This document shows positions 1 through 12,000 of a DNA stretch of 64,000 nucleotides, one piece after another. The stretch covers positions 2,108,001 to 2,172,000 of the forward strand of contig JAITYX010000017.1 in NCBI GenBank assembly GCA_021018815.1, read 5' to 3'. Origin of the DNA: Talinum fruticosum. Its lineage: Eukaryota; Streptophyta; Magnoliopsida; Caryophyllales; Talinaceae. Made by a program: the position numbers and the translations under genes. Under the pieces are notes generated by a model. That model did not search any database, had not been told where the DNA came from, and was given only the letters and a program-made list of their open reading frames with translations. Each line of letters starts with the position of its first letter. Within the stretch, counting starts at the first letter, position 1.

Positions 1-678
1 CATCTGCCCCAAGACATATCCTTAATACACCTTCACACAATTGTTCACTTCCACACATTTGCGACCGCTTCTTTTTCTTGGATTATGGACTATAACAAAA
101 AGCTTCACAAAACAGCCTTCTAATGTTTTAGGGCCACTAATGTGAGAAGCTTTCAAGAGTGGAATTAGATTTTGACCTCTGGTGCAGACCTAGATACACT
201 GAGTATGCCTTAAGACATACAATACAACTCACAAAAGCACAGAGGAACTACAGAGGATGCTGTGAGGAAAGAAGGCATTTTCGCCATCATTCTACACAGA
301 CTTTAACACAACAGAATGAGGTAGCTCCAATTTGCAGCTACATGAGTGACGCATGGTGCAACAAGAGAGCATATTACATTTGCTCACATCACTCATTTAG
401 TCATTTCCAATTGCAGTTCCCATGTTTTCCTTCAAATAACTATAGAAAGTTGATGAAAACACCCATAGGCCCCTGAGTTTTGTGGTGTCGGCATAATTTC
501 ATGCAGATCTAAGAACTTCATTAGTTTGTATAGTTGGCCTAGTTGCTTGCAGATTTGACAACATCATCGCATACATCACAAAGCAGCTATGTGTCAAAAG
601 AAGTTCCTAATTTGTATCTGCATTCTGTTGAAACTTGAAAGACTACAAATAAAATGTCCAATACCAACAATTACTGTT
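1..678. other. Window edge and HCS1 3' flank
   Basis: This stretch lies downstream of the HCS1 stop codon, which is read on the minus strand. It holds the HCS1 3' UTR and then AT-rich sequence. A 105-codon open frame on the plus strand at 159-476 has no recognisable domain and looks like chance. I see no second gene. Confidence 0.5.
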
Positions 679-3600
679 CTATTTAGACAGTGTCCATCTG
701 GACAAACCATGGAAAAAATCACTGAATAAGGGAAAAGATCGAACACAATCAATTTGAACGAAAATTAAGGGTGATCTACTGGTAGAACCCAGCTTCCCCA
801 ACATTAAGGGGTTCTTTGTTTCCTGCATTTTTATAGTAGAACCCAACTCCTAGTTTGAGCATCATTTTGGGCTAGGTTAGGACTTAGTATCCCATCCCTA
901 CCCTTGCCTAAAAATTTTTACCAGATACATATATGCACACAGCCTTACACAGACACAAGTCAAACGTATAACATGATAAACCACCACAAAAAATAGGTTA
1001 GGCAGCTTTTTAAGTAAGCCATCGACATACCTGTACGCTTTCTTTTTTCCTTTTTGGGGCCCTATCTGGCTAGAAACTAGAAATGTGCTCAATCTCAGAA
1101 AATGTCAATTCTAATGAGCCCATGACGGCATGTTGGGAAGAAAATCCTCCTCTCATAGAGTGAGAAGATAGGCTATTGGCATTTGATCCCTTGTCGGGAA
1201 GACCATGACCATGAAATGGTGTAAAGGTGAGGATGCCGAACCATTTTGTCAAACCCATGAGAAACATTTAAAAGGGATAACACTAATACTATATAATCAT
1301 AATATACCTATTGCCATCTGGGTGCAGCTCACACAATTGACCATCATCTCCAATTGCCAATAAATATCCTGATGATGTCAATCCCTGCAAGAAGCATTGA
1401 CATGTAATAAGAAACTTGATAGTTCATGTCCATGCAGCAAGCTATATGCACAATCTCAACTAGCCAGGATCAAGTCAAAGAGTAACAACAACAAATACAT
1501 AAGACACAGCATAATTGCATATTAGATACACAAGTGTGCTCAAACAGTACCAACAACCTTATATTTAACTAGCCAATTCTGGGTTGTCTTCCTTAAAGGT
1601 ACATGTCATTTTTCTTCATTTGCAACCCTTATTCTACCCATGATCCTCATTCCTTCATATTTTCTAGATAAATAGCCTCTCATTTCAAAATATTAGCACA
1701 AGAGTAGTTTTCGAGAAAACAAGAAAATATAAATAATGTTACTTCCAAATATTGCAAGGAATACATCATGACTTAGAACTTCACTTCATAGTAATTGATA
1801 ATGGTTGACTGTTTCCCGATGCGTGACCAATAGCTCTATAACCAAAATTGACATTAAAGTATCAGGCTAGCAATCAAAGGAAGCTATAAATAGTTAACTA
1901 AGGAGTGGAATAACACAGTGAAGTCATTAATAAATGGTATTTGTTGTCCTGTTGTACTTTATTCATAACAAATAAGCACTAGTCACTAATCAGACTCACT
2001 TTCCTTCTCCAGTTGTCAACATGAAAATTTGCCATAATCCATCTCCTGAATTATTACCTGAATAGTGACAACATTATCCACCAGCTGGTCCTCACACTTG
2101 TCCTGTATGATAACTCTTTGTCCACTGAAAGCATAGCACAAACAAAAGCCAACTCAACTGAACAGGAAATGTTCAAAAAGAACCCATAAGTTCATTACCA
2201 CCCCCCAAAAAAAAAAAAAAAAAAACTCTAATAGGCAAAAAGAATTAGATCTTATGTTTGTCTCCAGAACAAAAGGACTTAGATTATGAGATTTTGGATG
2301 GCAACCATCAGAAACAAATTCATCTAGAAAATGCACCACGGTCCAAGATATATGGAGCAAAAAATGTTACAAGGAATTTGTGTCCAAGGACAATTTACAC
2401 CAAAATTCTGGACATATAGTTTGATAAAGACATTTCTTAGGACAATTGGACAACCAAAAGTTTACTCAAACACATAATCCAAAGCACTATTGTCTGCAAA
2501 CAACCTGATCTTGATTCTTGTCTGCCCCATCCTAATACATTTAGCTGAGCTACTTCTCTTCAAAATTTGGGTGCTTGATGATTGGCAGTAGAAATAAAAA
2601 TATTGTGGCTCCTTTTTCTGGACAGAAAATAGGAAAATGCTAAATTCCAAATGTGGAACTTCATGTCTACAAGAATAGGGCTGTAAAAGAATTGAACCAG
2701 TTTAGTGAGCCCTTGGGCTCAGTTCAGTAGCTTCGGCTCAAGCTCATGTCATCCTGAACCTGAGCTCGAGCTTGAGCCAGCTGATATGCCTTCTGAGCCC
2801 AGCATGGCTTGGCTCAGCTAGCTTGCCCCCCAAATAACTATGTTGAAGGTGTGAATTATTATTAAAAACACAAAATACAGTCACTTTCTTATTTTCTCTT
2901 TGTTTCATTAAGTCCTTTCATTTTTGGTGTTGAATTGTAATCTCCAACGATCAATGTCTATTTTGATTTTATACTTGGATATTCCTCTTGTAATCCCCCT
3001 CTTCCATTCCTCTAATTCTTGAATGTAAGATAAAATCTAGAATTTAGATTTCAGTTTGATGTTTATTAGAAAATTTTCCAAGCAAAAACAAAAAAGGAAA
3101 AATCCAACAGAGCTCGAGCCTGGTTTATGTCTAACCAAGCTGAGTCCGAGCCAACCTGTTTGGCTCATTTACACCCTACGTGAGAATGTAAAGGCTTCCA
3201 CAGTTAATGGGCAAAAAATTGGTCCCCCATCTTTCTTGCTGTAGATGTCAAAGGCATCATATGGGGCAATTGTAACTTCAGAAAATGATTAAAATTATCA
3301 TATATTTATCCCCAAAAATAGAGCAACTTTTCTTTGTTACTGTTGAGGCTGAAAAGTTCAGAAGTTGCTTCTCAATCTCACCTATGTAACCATGTCTGGT
3401 AGTAGAGTTCCTCCAAAGGTTGGAAACCTGCAAGACCATGATCCTCATCATTATTTACTTAACATAAAATGTTTTCACCATTCCTCGCAGGATGCTTCCC
3501 GAAACAATGTATACTATGGACAATGGTCTAATTACAAACCCTTCTAGGATGAAATTCCTGCATAAAGTACTATCCATCCATTCCTAGCACAAAACATAAA

Positions 3601-6600
3601 TGAAAATCTCAAAATCAATTTACCTTGGCTTGTGAAAATATCAAAAAATTTCTCAAACTTGTCAAAAAATGATGCTAATATATCCTCTTTATGTAGTTGG
3701 CAAGCTATAGAGGTTGATTCTTGTAAGACAGCATTCAAGCAAGTTGTTGGTTGCCTATTATCGATATTTAAGCCAATCCCTGAAAATGGAAACAATTGTT
3801 TGAGTCACATACGCGCTGCATTGCATATTAAGGAATCATTTGTGCCTTTGCATGATATAGAGAAGAGAAACAGTTTGAGAGGCCACAAAGTCATGAAATT
3901 TCAGGCACTTAAAGTAGAAAAGTAAATAATTGCATCTTAACATTATTTACCCACACAAATGTTGAATTTCTTAGACTTATAGGTTGAAGTGCACAATATT
4001 CCACCAACTTTCAGACCATTCAAGTAAAGATCATTTGGCCACTTTATCCTGACATCCAGCTTTGGGAAGCTCTGCAAATCACATGCTCAATATAAGATAG
4101 TTTGCACGTAGAAAGTAGAATATTAGTTCAAAACAGGAAATTAAAATTCAATTTCCAAAATCTTTCAAGCAAAATAACTGTTAAGAAGAAAATTAAAATC
4201 ATACAGTCAGCAGTCAAATCCCAATTACCCAGTCAGACTTATGAAATCGTACTATGACTGCTAAACCTCCAACAATACTTGGAGGCATACCTAAAGTTTG
4301 CAAACAAGTGCACTGCTCTAGCATTTTAAGCAGACATTGCAGCCAGCTAGCACACATGTCAGATCTACATCAAAGATGATGAAGGCAAAACAATGTATTC
4401 AAGTAATCAAGTTTCACCAAGATATTGTGTCCTCACTTGGCATCAATATACAAAGAAAAAGCTCAGCAAGTGCTTTCTGATAATAAATCAAAATAATACT
4501 TCTAATTATCAGTTCAGGCCTCAGCTAATGAATATAGATCAGCAAGCACTCACAATGGATCTTTTAGGCAGAGGACTAGGCTGAAGTTTAGAAAGTCTTT
4601 CAAGCATTATATGTTCACCAATACTCAGAGAACCACAAAATATGGGCCACAAAACAGAACTAGTTAAAAAATGTGAGTATCCACTTTCAGCAGACTGAGG
4701 TGCTCACTCTCTGATTCTCTGATTATTTGCAGTACAGTTCTTCTTAGGTTGTTTGGTTCCCCCTCTTTGTTTGTGATGCCTTCCCGAAGGATGATAGTGA
4801 TTGGCAAGGCATGTTTCTTCAACACGATCAATAGGGCATCTTTGAAGGATGCTCCCCATGGCATGGTTAGATGGGACCTAATGCAGATGGAAAACACACT
4901 CTCAAATCTTACTTCCTTCACCTCTTCTCCCCTCTTCTTGGCAACATGGCATCTTCATCTTCAAATATTAGTCTTCTGTGGGATATTATTTGGGAGTCTT
5001 ATTGCCCCATTGAAATGTCCTTTGTGTGGGAAGCTTCCCAGAGCAAAATCTTAACCTGTGCAAGCTTATGACGATTTACTCCTTCATGCCCAATCACTAT
5101 AAATCGTTGGAAGTTGCTTTGAGTTATTTGGGCCTTCCTTTGACCGTGTCTAACTCCATACGTATCAATTACTGGCTTTGGAATTTTTTTGGTGAGATAT
5201 TCACACAGACCTACCTCCACATTTTCAGCTATAATTCTTCAAACCCCCACCTTTCTATATAATTGTTTACCCCCTTCACTTTTATATAAACTATCTTAAG
5301 CCCCCAAATTTATGAAAATGCGCTTTCCTTTGGAAATTATAATTATAAGATGAATATTTTTTAGGTTTTTATTTATTGTTTCATGACCTTAGTAATTTTA
5401 CTAACAAATTTAAGATTTCATAATTATTTATTTCTTGTCATTTGATAATATTTTAAAAACTTGTCTTGAATATATTTTGATTAATATTCTTTTATCTTAT
5501 ATCAAAATTCGCCTTAAATTTGTATTATTATATACTATTTTTAATAAAATCTTCCTAATTGACAAATAATATAAAATCATACAAAATAAAGGTGAATTTT
5601 GATGTTACGAAAAGAAAAAAATCAAAATATATACAGACAATTTTTAAAAAGATATCAAATAATAATAAAAAAAAGATGATATATTAAATTTTTTAGTAAA
5701 ATTATTAAGGTCACAATATAACAAATAATAACATAAAAAAATTCATCTTTTGATAATAATTTCCAAAAATAAGGGCATTTTTGTAAATTTGGAGGCTGAA
5801 GATCATTTTATTGTAAAATTAATACAAAAAGGTAGGATTTTAAGAAAGTAAAGCAAAAAGGTAGAAGGGATATATGTGAATACTCCCTCCATTTCAAAAT
5901 ACACGTCACTTTAACTAATTTTTTCGTTGCACAATACTTGTCACTTTACAATTTCAATGACATATTAATGACTAGTTTACTAATTTTGTCCTTATTAATT
6001 ACTTTATTTCTCTCCTTTTTTTCATTAATTTTTTACATTTTCAATAAAAACTTGGGCAACCTAATCTTTTAATGCAAATTTTTTCATAAATTTAGTGTTT
6101 CTTTAATACTCCCACATAACCTTATAATTACAAGTATTCTGATACAGAGGGAGTATTTCTTTTTCTTGGTCAAAGATAAGTCAGATATAAAGTTTTTGGG
6201 CCATTCCCCATGCTAATTTTGGGTTGTATGGACGGAGAGAGATTTTGATGGGGGTTGAAACCCCACTTAAGTGCCTTAAAAGTGGCTCAAGACATTATTC
6301 CTTTGGGATGAGAAGTTTTCTGTTCCTTTTACATTGATTTACATTGATGTCATTCATTTTCCAGATAGCCTATATTTGGGTTGTAACTAGACTATTTATA
6401 GGATGTGTGTTATTCTTTCCTCTAGATTTCTCGTATTAGTATAACTATATAACTAGTTAACTACTCTTTCACCATATTTTTTTTTAACAGTGATTACCTA
6501 CTTTCAAACAATCAAAACAATTTTGTTCGGTGTCCATAGATTTGAAAACTAATCAAGACAAGACACACGGAAATTTAAAATACAATCACAGATACTCAAA

Positions 6601-7642
6601 AATGTACAACACAAAAACATGTACCATCTATAAGCGAGGAAATTTCAGTCTTGAACATAGAAAAGCATGAATACTAAAAACACTTACATTTTGAGTGCAA
6701 AGATCCTTTATCGCCTCTGTAATAGCAAGAGAAGCTACATACTGTACTAAAGGCACCACTCGTCCATCCTCCATCTGTATTGTAAATGAATACATAAGAC
6801 AACCTTGCGGAGATTCCCACACATTTGCAGACCTTCCTACACATTGATGCACCAAATAACTAAATAAATGCACTTCTCTCAACTAATTTCAATTGTGGCT
6901 GGCGGGTATTAATACAAAAAAATTAATACAAGTTCTCTATGAATGGGAATTACTAAATAAAAAGGGAAAGCTTGAAACTACTACATAGATTATAAAGGAA
7001 TCTCAAACTTATAGACAAATTTAAACACCAACACTATGAAAAAGGTTGAAGAAGCCGGGAAAGTGGGTCAACAACAAAGGCACAACCATAAACCAAAGAC
7101 AAGGGCAATCCCCACCACCACAAAAAGAAAGAAAGCTTGAATGCGAAGAAAGCCAAAAATTACAAAAAAAAAAAAAATAGTTTACAGATCGTCCAACAAT
7201 CTCAAACCTCTTCCTTTGAACTGAACATCAGCAACACAGACGGCCCCCATAGGAAGCTCGCAGAAATTGCTGTCAACAAAACGGCAACAAATTAATTCTG
7301 ATGAATTACCTATTGTGAAACGAACAATTTATGAATCAAATTAAGCAGCAAAAGAAAGAAAAAAGGTACTTACTGAGAAACAACGTCATGAGTAGAAGGC
7401 AATCGCGGAGACCAAATGAGAAGCCGGCCAAAACGAGTCGTGGAGAGCGAATTCAAGAACGATCGAACATCAAACGACGCGGTTTCGCTAGGGTTTTCGA
7501 CCTCAAATTGAAGACGAAGACAGATTTGAGCGTAATCAGGGAGCTTAAGCGAGTTATTGGCCTTGAGAGAAGTCACTAGTTGAGTCTCTTCCACCGACTT
7601 TCCGCACAAAACTAGAAGCGGAGGCTCGGACTCCATGGACAT
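679..7642 (-). CDS. HCS1: Biotin-protein ligase (holocarboxylase synthetase), nine exons
   Basis: This enzyme attaches biotin to biotin-dependent carboxylases such as acetyl-CoA carboxylase. Phase-consistent exons are 7374-7642, 7208-7269, 6688-6836, 3951-4071, 3624-3779, 3382-3427, 2058-2124, 1308-1384 and 679-721, totalling 990 nt or 329 codons plus stop. The biotin-binding motif GRGR spans the exon 2/3 junction near residue 107, KWPND lies near residue 170, and VGGIL and GIGLNID follow. The small C-terminal domain reads VVTIQ, GLTSSGYLLAIGDD and ends DFFHGLSRWTLSK, resembling the Arabidopsis HCS1 tail. I chose the ATG at 7642 (MSMES) as the conservative start. An in-frame ATG at 7771 would add 43 residues and give 372, close to the 367 residues of full-length Arabidopsis HCS1. 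No frameshift is seen. Intron 3 (about 2.6 kb) is filled with transposon remains. The identification is firm; exon ends were set by hand. Confidence 0.93.
2676..3178. mobile_element. Candidate non-autonomous hAT-type element in HCS1 intron 6
   Basis: The left end begins TAGGGCTGTAAAAGAA, and the reverse complement of the right end reads TAGGGTGTAAATGAGC, giving imperfect terminal inverted repeats. Clusters of GAGCTCGAGC-like sequence sit near both ends. That combination is typical of short hAT-derived elements in plants, where ends of this style are abundant. The flanking bases give only an imperfect match as a target duplication, so the boundaries and the class are inferred. No transposase frame is present. 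Confidence 0.35.
4740..5070 (+). pseudogene. LINE reverse-transcriptase 3' relic (zf-RVT-like)
   Basis: Two overlapping plus-strand frames encode fragments resembling the end of plant LINE ORF2. One carries DGKHTLKSYF and then, around 4976-5050, WDIIWESYCPIEMSFVWEAS and KILTCASL. This resembles the conserved zf-RVT segment (trp, ile-trp, pro, ser-phe, trp-glu-ala, lys-ile-leu-thr). The reading frame is broken and no catalytic reverse-transcriptase domain is present. It lies antisense to HCS1 inside intron 3 and is a dead insertion. The family call rests on pattern memory alone. Confidence 0.45.
5228..5880. mobile_element. Fold-back element with long imperfect inverted arms in HCS1 intron 3
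   Basis: The left arm (about 5230-5555) and the reverse complement of the right arm (about 5570-5880) read in parallel. Matching blocks include CCCCAAATTTATGAAAATGC with CCTCCAAATTTACAAAAATGC, TTTGGAAATTAT with the same, AAGATGAATATTTTTTAGG with AAGATGAATTTTTTTATG, GACCTTA with the same, TATTTTGATT with the same, and TCAAAATTCGCCTT with TCAAAATTCACCTT. The arms are about 300 nt each with scattered mismatches, separated by a short loop. No coding frame is present. As part of the HCS1 primary transcript it could form a long imperfect hairpin. The superfamily is not identified. Confidence 0.7.
5881..6155. mobile_element. Stowaway-type MITE, copy 1
   Basis: The element runs from CTCCCTCCATTTC at 5883 to an inverted end GAGGGAG at 6153, flanked by TA on both sides (5881-5882 and 6154-6155). 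These are the hallmarks of Stowaway (Tc1/mariner-type) MITEs. It is about 271 bp and has no coding capacity. The internal sequence matches the copies at 25.9 kb (reverse orientation) and 63.6 kb. It abuts the fold-back element directly, so one inserted next to or into the other. Confidence 0.85.
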
Positions 7643-7771
7643 GGAGAGGACAGAGAGAGAAGCTCTGGAAGAGAGGAAAGTTGATTTGGTGGAGAGAAAT
7701 AGAGAGACTGAGACAGTGGCGGAGCTATGACTTGTATCAATGGTGTCCCTATATAAATAACACCAAAACAT
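7643..7771 (-). other. In-frame N-terminal extension of HCS1 (possible transit peptide)
   Basis: This segment is continuous with HCS1 exon 1 and opens with an ATG at 7771. The 43 added residues are rich in Ser, Thr and hydrophobics with few acidic residues after the first ten (for example FLSTKSTFLSSRASLSVLS), which resembles an organelle transit peptide. Arabidopsis HCS1 likewise has an upstream start for the plastid form. A TATATAAATA stretch at 7750-7759 lies inside the segment and could be a promoter, in which case the upstream ATG would be untranscribed. The distal half (from about 7714) may be transposon-derived. Which start is used is unresolved. Confidence 0.45.
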
Positions 7772-9049
7772 ATATTAAAAATTAAAAATCATACATTACA
7801 ATTATTCGCTCAAATCACACGTAATACCAACAATCAATATTACAATTAACATTAATAATGTATTCAAAATTCTAACAATAACAGTAAAAAATTGAAAAAG
7901 AATTTCAAAACCCTAACCTTTGAGATTTAAGAGAGAGTGAATGAAGGAGAGGAAGGGATGGCGTGGGACGGCGTCTGGGCGGAAGCAGGCACCGGAAGTG
8001 GCGGCGGCAGGCAGTGCCGCAGGCGAAGCACGCCGTGGTGGTAGGCGAGGGCGACTAAGAGAGGGAGTTGGAGCGAGCGAGGTGGGCAGCGCCTGGGCAC
8101 CTTCGACTCGGCGGTGTGGGTTGGGCGGCGCCGGCGGGAAGTGGATCGACAGTCGGTGGATAGGGCGGGCCGGCCGGACTGAGAGGAGAGAGAGCCGTGG
8201 TGGTGGGTGGGGATGCAACCGTGGGTAGGGACGGAAAGTCCGAGAGAGCGAGTGTTTAGCTGATTGAGCGCGAGATTGAGAGGAGAGAGTCTGAGTGAGG
8301 TGAATGGGCCGAAAATTTGAGAGAAAAATTATTTTTAGGCCTCTTTATTTGGGCCTATATATAATTTTTTATGGATATGTATTTAGGACCCGAAAAATAC
8401 TACATGCACCAATATTTCAACCACAAAATGCGCACAGATTTAGCACCTCAGAAAATTTTTATTTTATTTAATGAAATTTTCTATCACCCCTTCTATCTAT
8501 CTCTCCCGTGTAAATGGTTTGATGAAAAGTTCTTATTAATGTAGAATCTTGGTTTCTATGAGTCTTGCGGACAAGAAAGTAATTGATTATAAATGGTTTT
8601 ATGAAAATTGGGCTAAAAGCAGCTAACATCAAATTCGCCCCATCTACCGATAAATTCAATTGTGGTTTGATGGCCGATGAGCTTGTAGTGGTTGATAGGA
8701 TATAAATGAGAGAAAATATATACTAGTTGATTCTGCTTGGAGGAAAAAGTGAGGGCTACCACCGACGTTCCCTAGCTTCGGTGCTCCTATCAAATTTTCC
8801 GGTCACCGAAGAACCCATGTTGAACTTCCCAGTCACTAGTGAACATGATAGACATGGTCGGGTTATGTTTATTTGGATTTTAAAAAAAAAAAAAAGGTCT
8901 GACGTGGCGTCGGGGTCTGTTCCGTGCCTTACGATTCTGTACAAATAGAATCGTTGTTACTTTTCACCACCTTGGGCAGGGCACTAGTATTTTCCGTGGC
9001 GCGGGAAGGGCGAGTAGCATACAACTTTCTGGAGAGAGAGAGAGAGGAG
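7772..9049. other. Divergent HCS1/ASHR1 intergenic region
   Basis: This interval separates two genes transcribed away from each other and must hold both promoters. Bases 7935-8240 form a GC-rich block with open frames on both strands (Arg/Gly/Ala-rich on plus, Pro/Arg-rich on minus). I regard these as compositional artefacts because no domain is recognisable. The rest is AT-rich. A GA-rich tract just before 9050 fits the ASHR1 5' leader. Confidence 0.5.
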
Positions 9050-12000
9050 ATGGAGAAGCAGATGGAGGGGTTGCAGAAAGCTCTTGGGGAACGTGGGCTC
9101 TCCTTTTCGAGCTTACCCGATAAAGGGCGTTGCCTAATTGCCACAAAGGACTTCTCTCCAGGTCTGCTTTCTTCATCTCTCATTGCAGTCAGTCCCAACC
9201 AGCATCATCTAGCTTAACCAAACCTTCCATTCACGATACATTTACTTGCATTATCATCGTCATTGCCTTTTTCACTGCTCAAATTAGCTATTATGCACTT
9301 AACATCCATTGGAAGAATCTTAAATTGCTGTAGCATTAGCTTTGGGCGGGTTTGCACGCAAGGTGTTTGTGAAAATTACCCAGAAGATGGAAATGTGTTG
9401 CTTAAGTTTATTCCATATTTTATAAACTTGTATTCTGTATTCTGCTGGCAATTTTCATGGGAACGAAACCAATTTCTTTATTGTGTTGATTGGAACTATT
9501 TGAAGCTTAATTGCTCTTGCTGAGGGGCTAGTTTATGTGTTCAATTTCCATGATCCTGGTAGTATATCCAACTGGTCCGAGTAGAAGGCTGGAGTAGGGT
9601 CTCTCTCTCTCTCTGGGGGGAGGCAAAGAACCTTATGACTTATGACTCCTATTGTGGATGGGCTGCCATCTATATATAATGAGTTGGTAGCCTGATAAAG
9701 GAAGGGACCTCTGACCGCTTTGATTAGCTTTTTCTTGTTTGTTGCATTGACCGTTACCGATATTTATCTCTTGTTGCGTTGCAGGTGAGGTGATAATAAG
9801 CCAAGAACCTTATGTTTCTGTACCTAGCAATGCTTCGGGTTCCTCCAAATGTGAAGTCTGTTTTGCGTCGGATAATCTTAAGAAGTGTTCTGCTTGTCGT
9901 GTTGTCTGGTACTGTGGGAGCACTTGCCAGGTAGTTTCTTTGTCCTATGACAACATATGGATTCTACAACTACAATAAAATATCCGTCTTGGCGAATTTG
10001 GTGATTTTGATGTGAATTCTTCAAATAAAGGGAGAATGAGAAGCAAATTATTAAATGTTAGTGCCCTAGGAGCACTGAACATCAAATGACACAATTCAAA
10101 CTAGGGACTGAGAAAAGGTTATTTTTGTTTATGGGGGAGAGAACATCACCTTCAGCATTAAGTTCCCTTATCACTTGGAGAGTCTTAGGCTCTTAGCATA
10201 TTTGATAAAAAATGTTACAGAGTGGAACTGCCAATACAATTGTCTGGGTTAGAAAATTAGAATATATATTCATCTGTTTCGTTCTTTCTTTCTTCTTTTT
10301 TTCTAAAAAGGGATCTCCTATCAGTGCTTAATGGATCCACTCTTGTGTGATATATACTGACATGAGCGCCATCCCCCCAGAAAGCAGATTGGAAGTTGCA
10401 CCGTGTTGAATGCCAGGCACTTTCAAACGTTGAAAAGGATAAACTTAAGTACGTTACAGCTTCTATGCGCTTGATGGTGAAACTTTACTTGAGAAGAAAG
10501 TTGCAGACTGAACAGGTGGAGTGCCCTATATATCTTCTTATTTTTGTCTAGTCAATACATCAGTACGTTATAGTGACTCTTCAAGTCAATGACAGAAAGA
10601 GTAGTACTTCTTATAGCTGCAGTTATTTTAACACAGTTATATAATTTTTTGTTTGTATCCTGCTTTAGCTGATTTCTAGTAGCTAAAAATTAACATGGAA
10701 ACTGCTAAATATTTGATATCATCAATTATATGGATGACTATGACTGTAGAACAGATTTTCTAATATTAGCATAGAGACTTGAAATGTTAAGATGGTTAAG
10801 TGGTGAACATTGTAGGATTCTTCCTTTCGTTATATGTCTTTCTTTTTGAGGGACATTTGTTATTCTTTCTCAGGCTAGCATCGCTCACACTCAAAATAGC
10901 TAATAGCTCATCTTCAGCCTATCAATTTCTGACCCTGTTGTGTAAATAACATTTATTTTTCGTTCTCTTGCTAAGAGCTTAGTTTGTTGGCAGGTTATAC
11001 CAAGTACTGTGACTGACAATTACAATTTGGTGGAGGCCTTGGTGTCTCGTATCCTCTTTGCATATTATTTTTCTCCCCTGTATGAATGAGTATGTGCAAG
11101 TGGCGTATGAATGACATTGGTGAATGGAGGGGCAAGGAGATGCAGACAAAAGTAGCATAGATCAACAAGAAGTTCACTGTTTTCAAACCATCTTTTACTT
11201 TATTTATTTTTGTTTATGACTCCAATGTTGTGCTTAACCATGAAAACCTTCAAGATATGTCCAAGATTGATGAGAAGCAGCTGGTTTTGTACGCGCAGAT
11301 GGCCAACCTTGTCAATGTGATACTTCAGTGGCCGGACCTGAATCTAAAAGAAGTTGCAGAAAACTTTTCCAAGGTTCTCCATTGGAACTTTAAGTTGTCT
11401 AGTCTTGAGTTGATTTGATTATGAACATCTGCATGGCTCGGAAGCCTCTAATGCTACTCAAGCACCCAGGTTGCTTAGCAGTGTCACTAAGGCTTGGATT
11501 TCCTACCCTTAAAATAATTGCAAAAGTTATGACTTAGTTTATTTAATTTATTTTATCATGGCTTATAAGAAGTTGCTTTGGTGATCTGATTTTGTTATAA
11601 GTAAAACAATTACTATCTGCCGGTAGTTTTATGTCTACTAGGTCAATGGGATATGAAATGAATTAATTATGGTATACTTGTTATTGTAAGGACTAATTCC
11701 ATTATCGCTTGCTGATATATTCTTAAGTAGTCAGTCTGAGCTATAAATGATCTTCGCCCATGATGCAGCTTGCATGCAATGCTCATAGTATATGTGACTC
11801 AGAACTGAGACCTCTGGGTACAGGATTATATCCTGTAATTTCCATTATCAACCACAGGTAATCACCCTTTTTGCTTCTGTTACTCGGGTTACCATTCTCT
11901 GGCACAATTTGTGCTAATTGGTTGCCATACTTTAGCTGCCTGCCGAATTCTGTGCTCGTTTTTGAGGGAAGGACTGCTGTTGTTCGTGCTGTGGAACGTA

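Noticed and set aside
7706..8184. hAT element with GACTGAGA as 8-bp target duplication
   Set aside because: The octamer does recur at 7706-7713 and 8177-8184, but the inner ends do not form inverted repeats and the region is GA-rich, so chance is likely.
7913..8228. GC-rich open frames on both strands
   Set aside because: Arg/Gly/Ala and Pro/Arg repeats with no domain; frames open on both strands because of composition.
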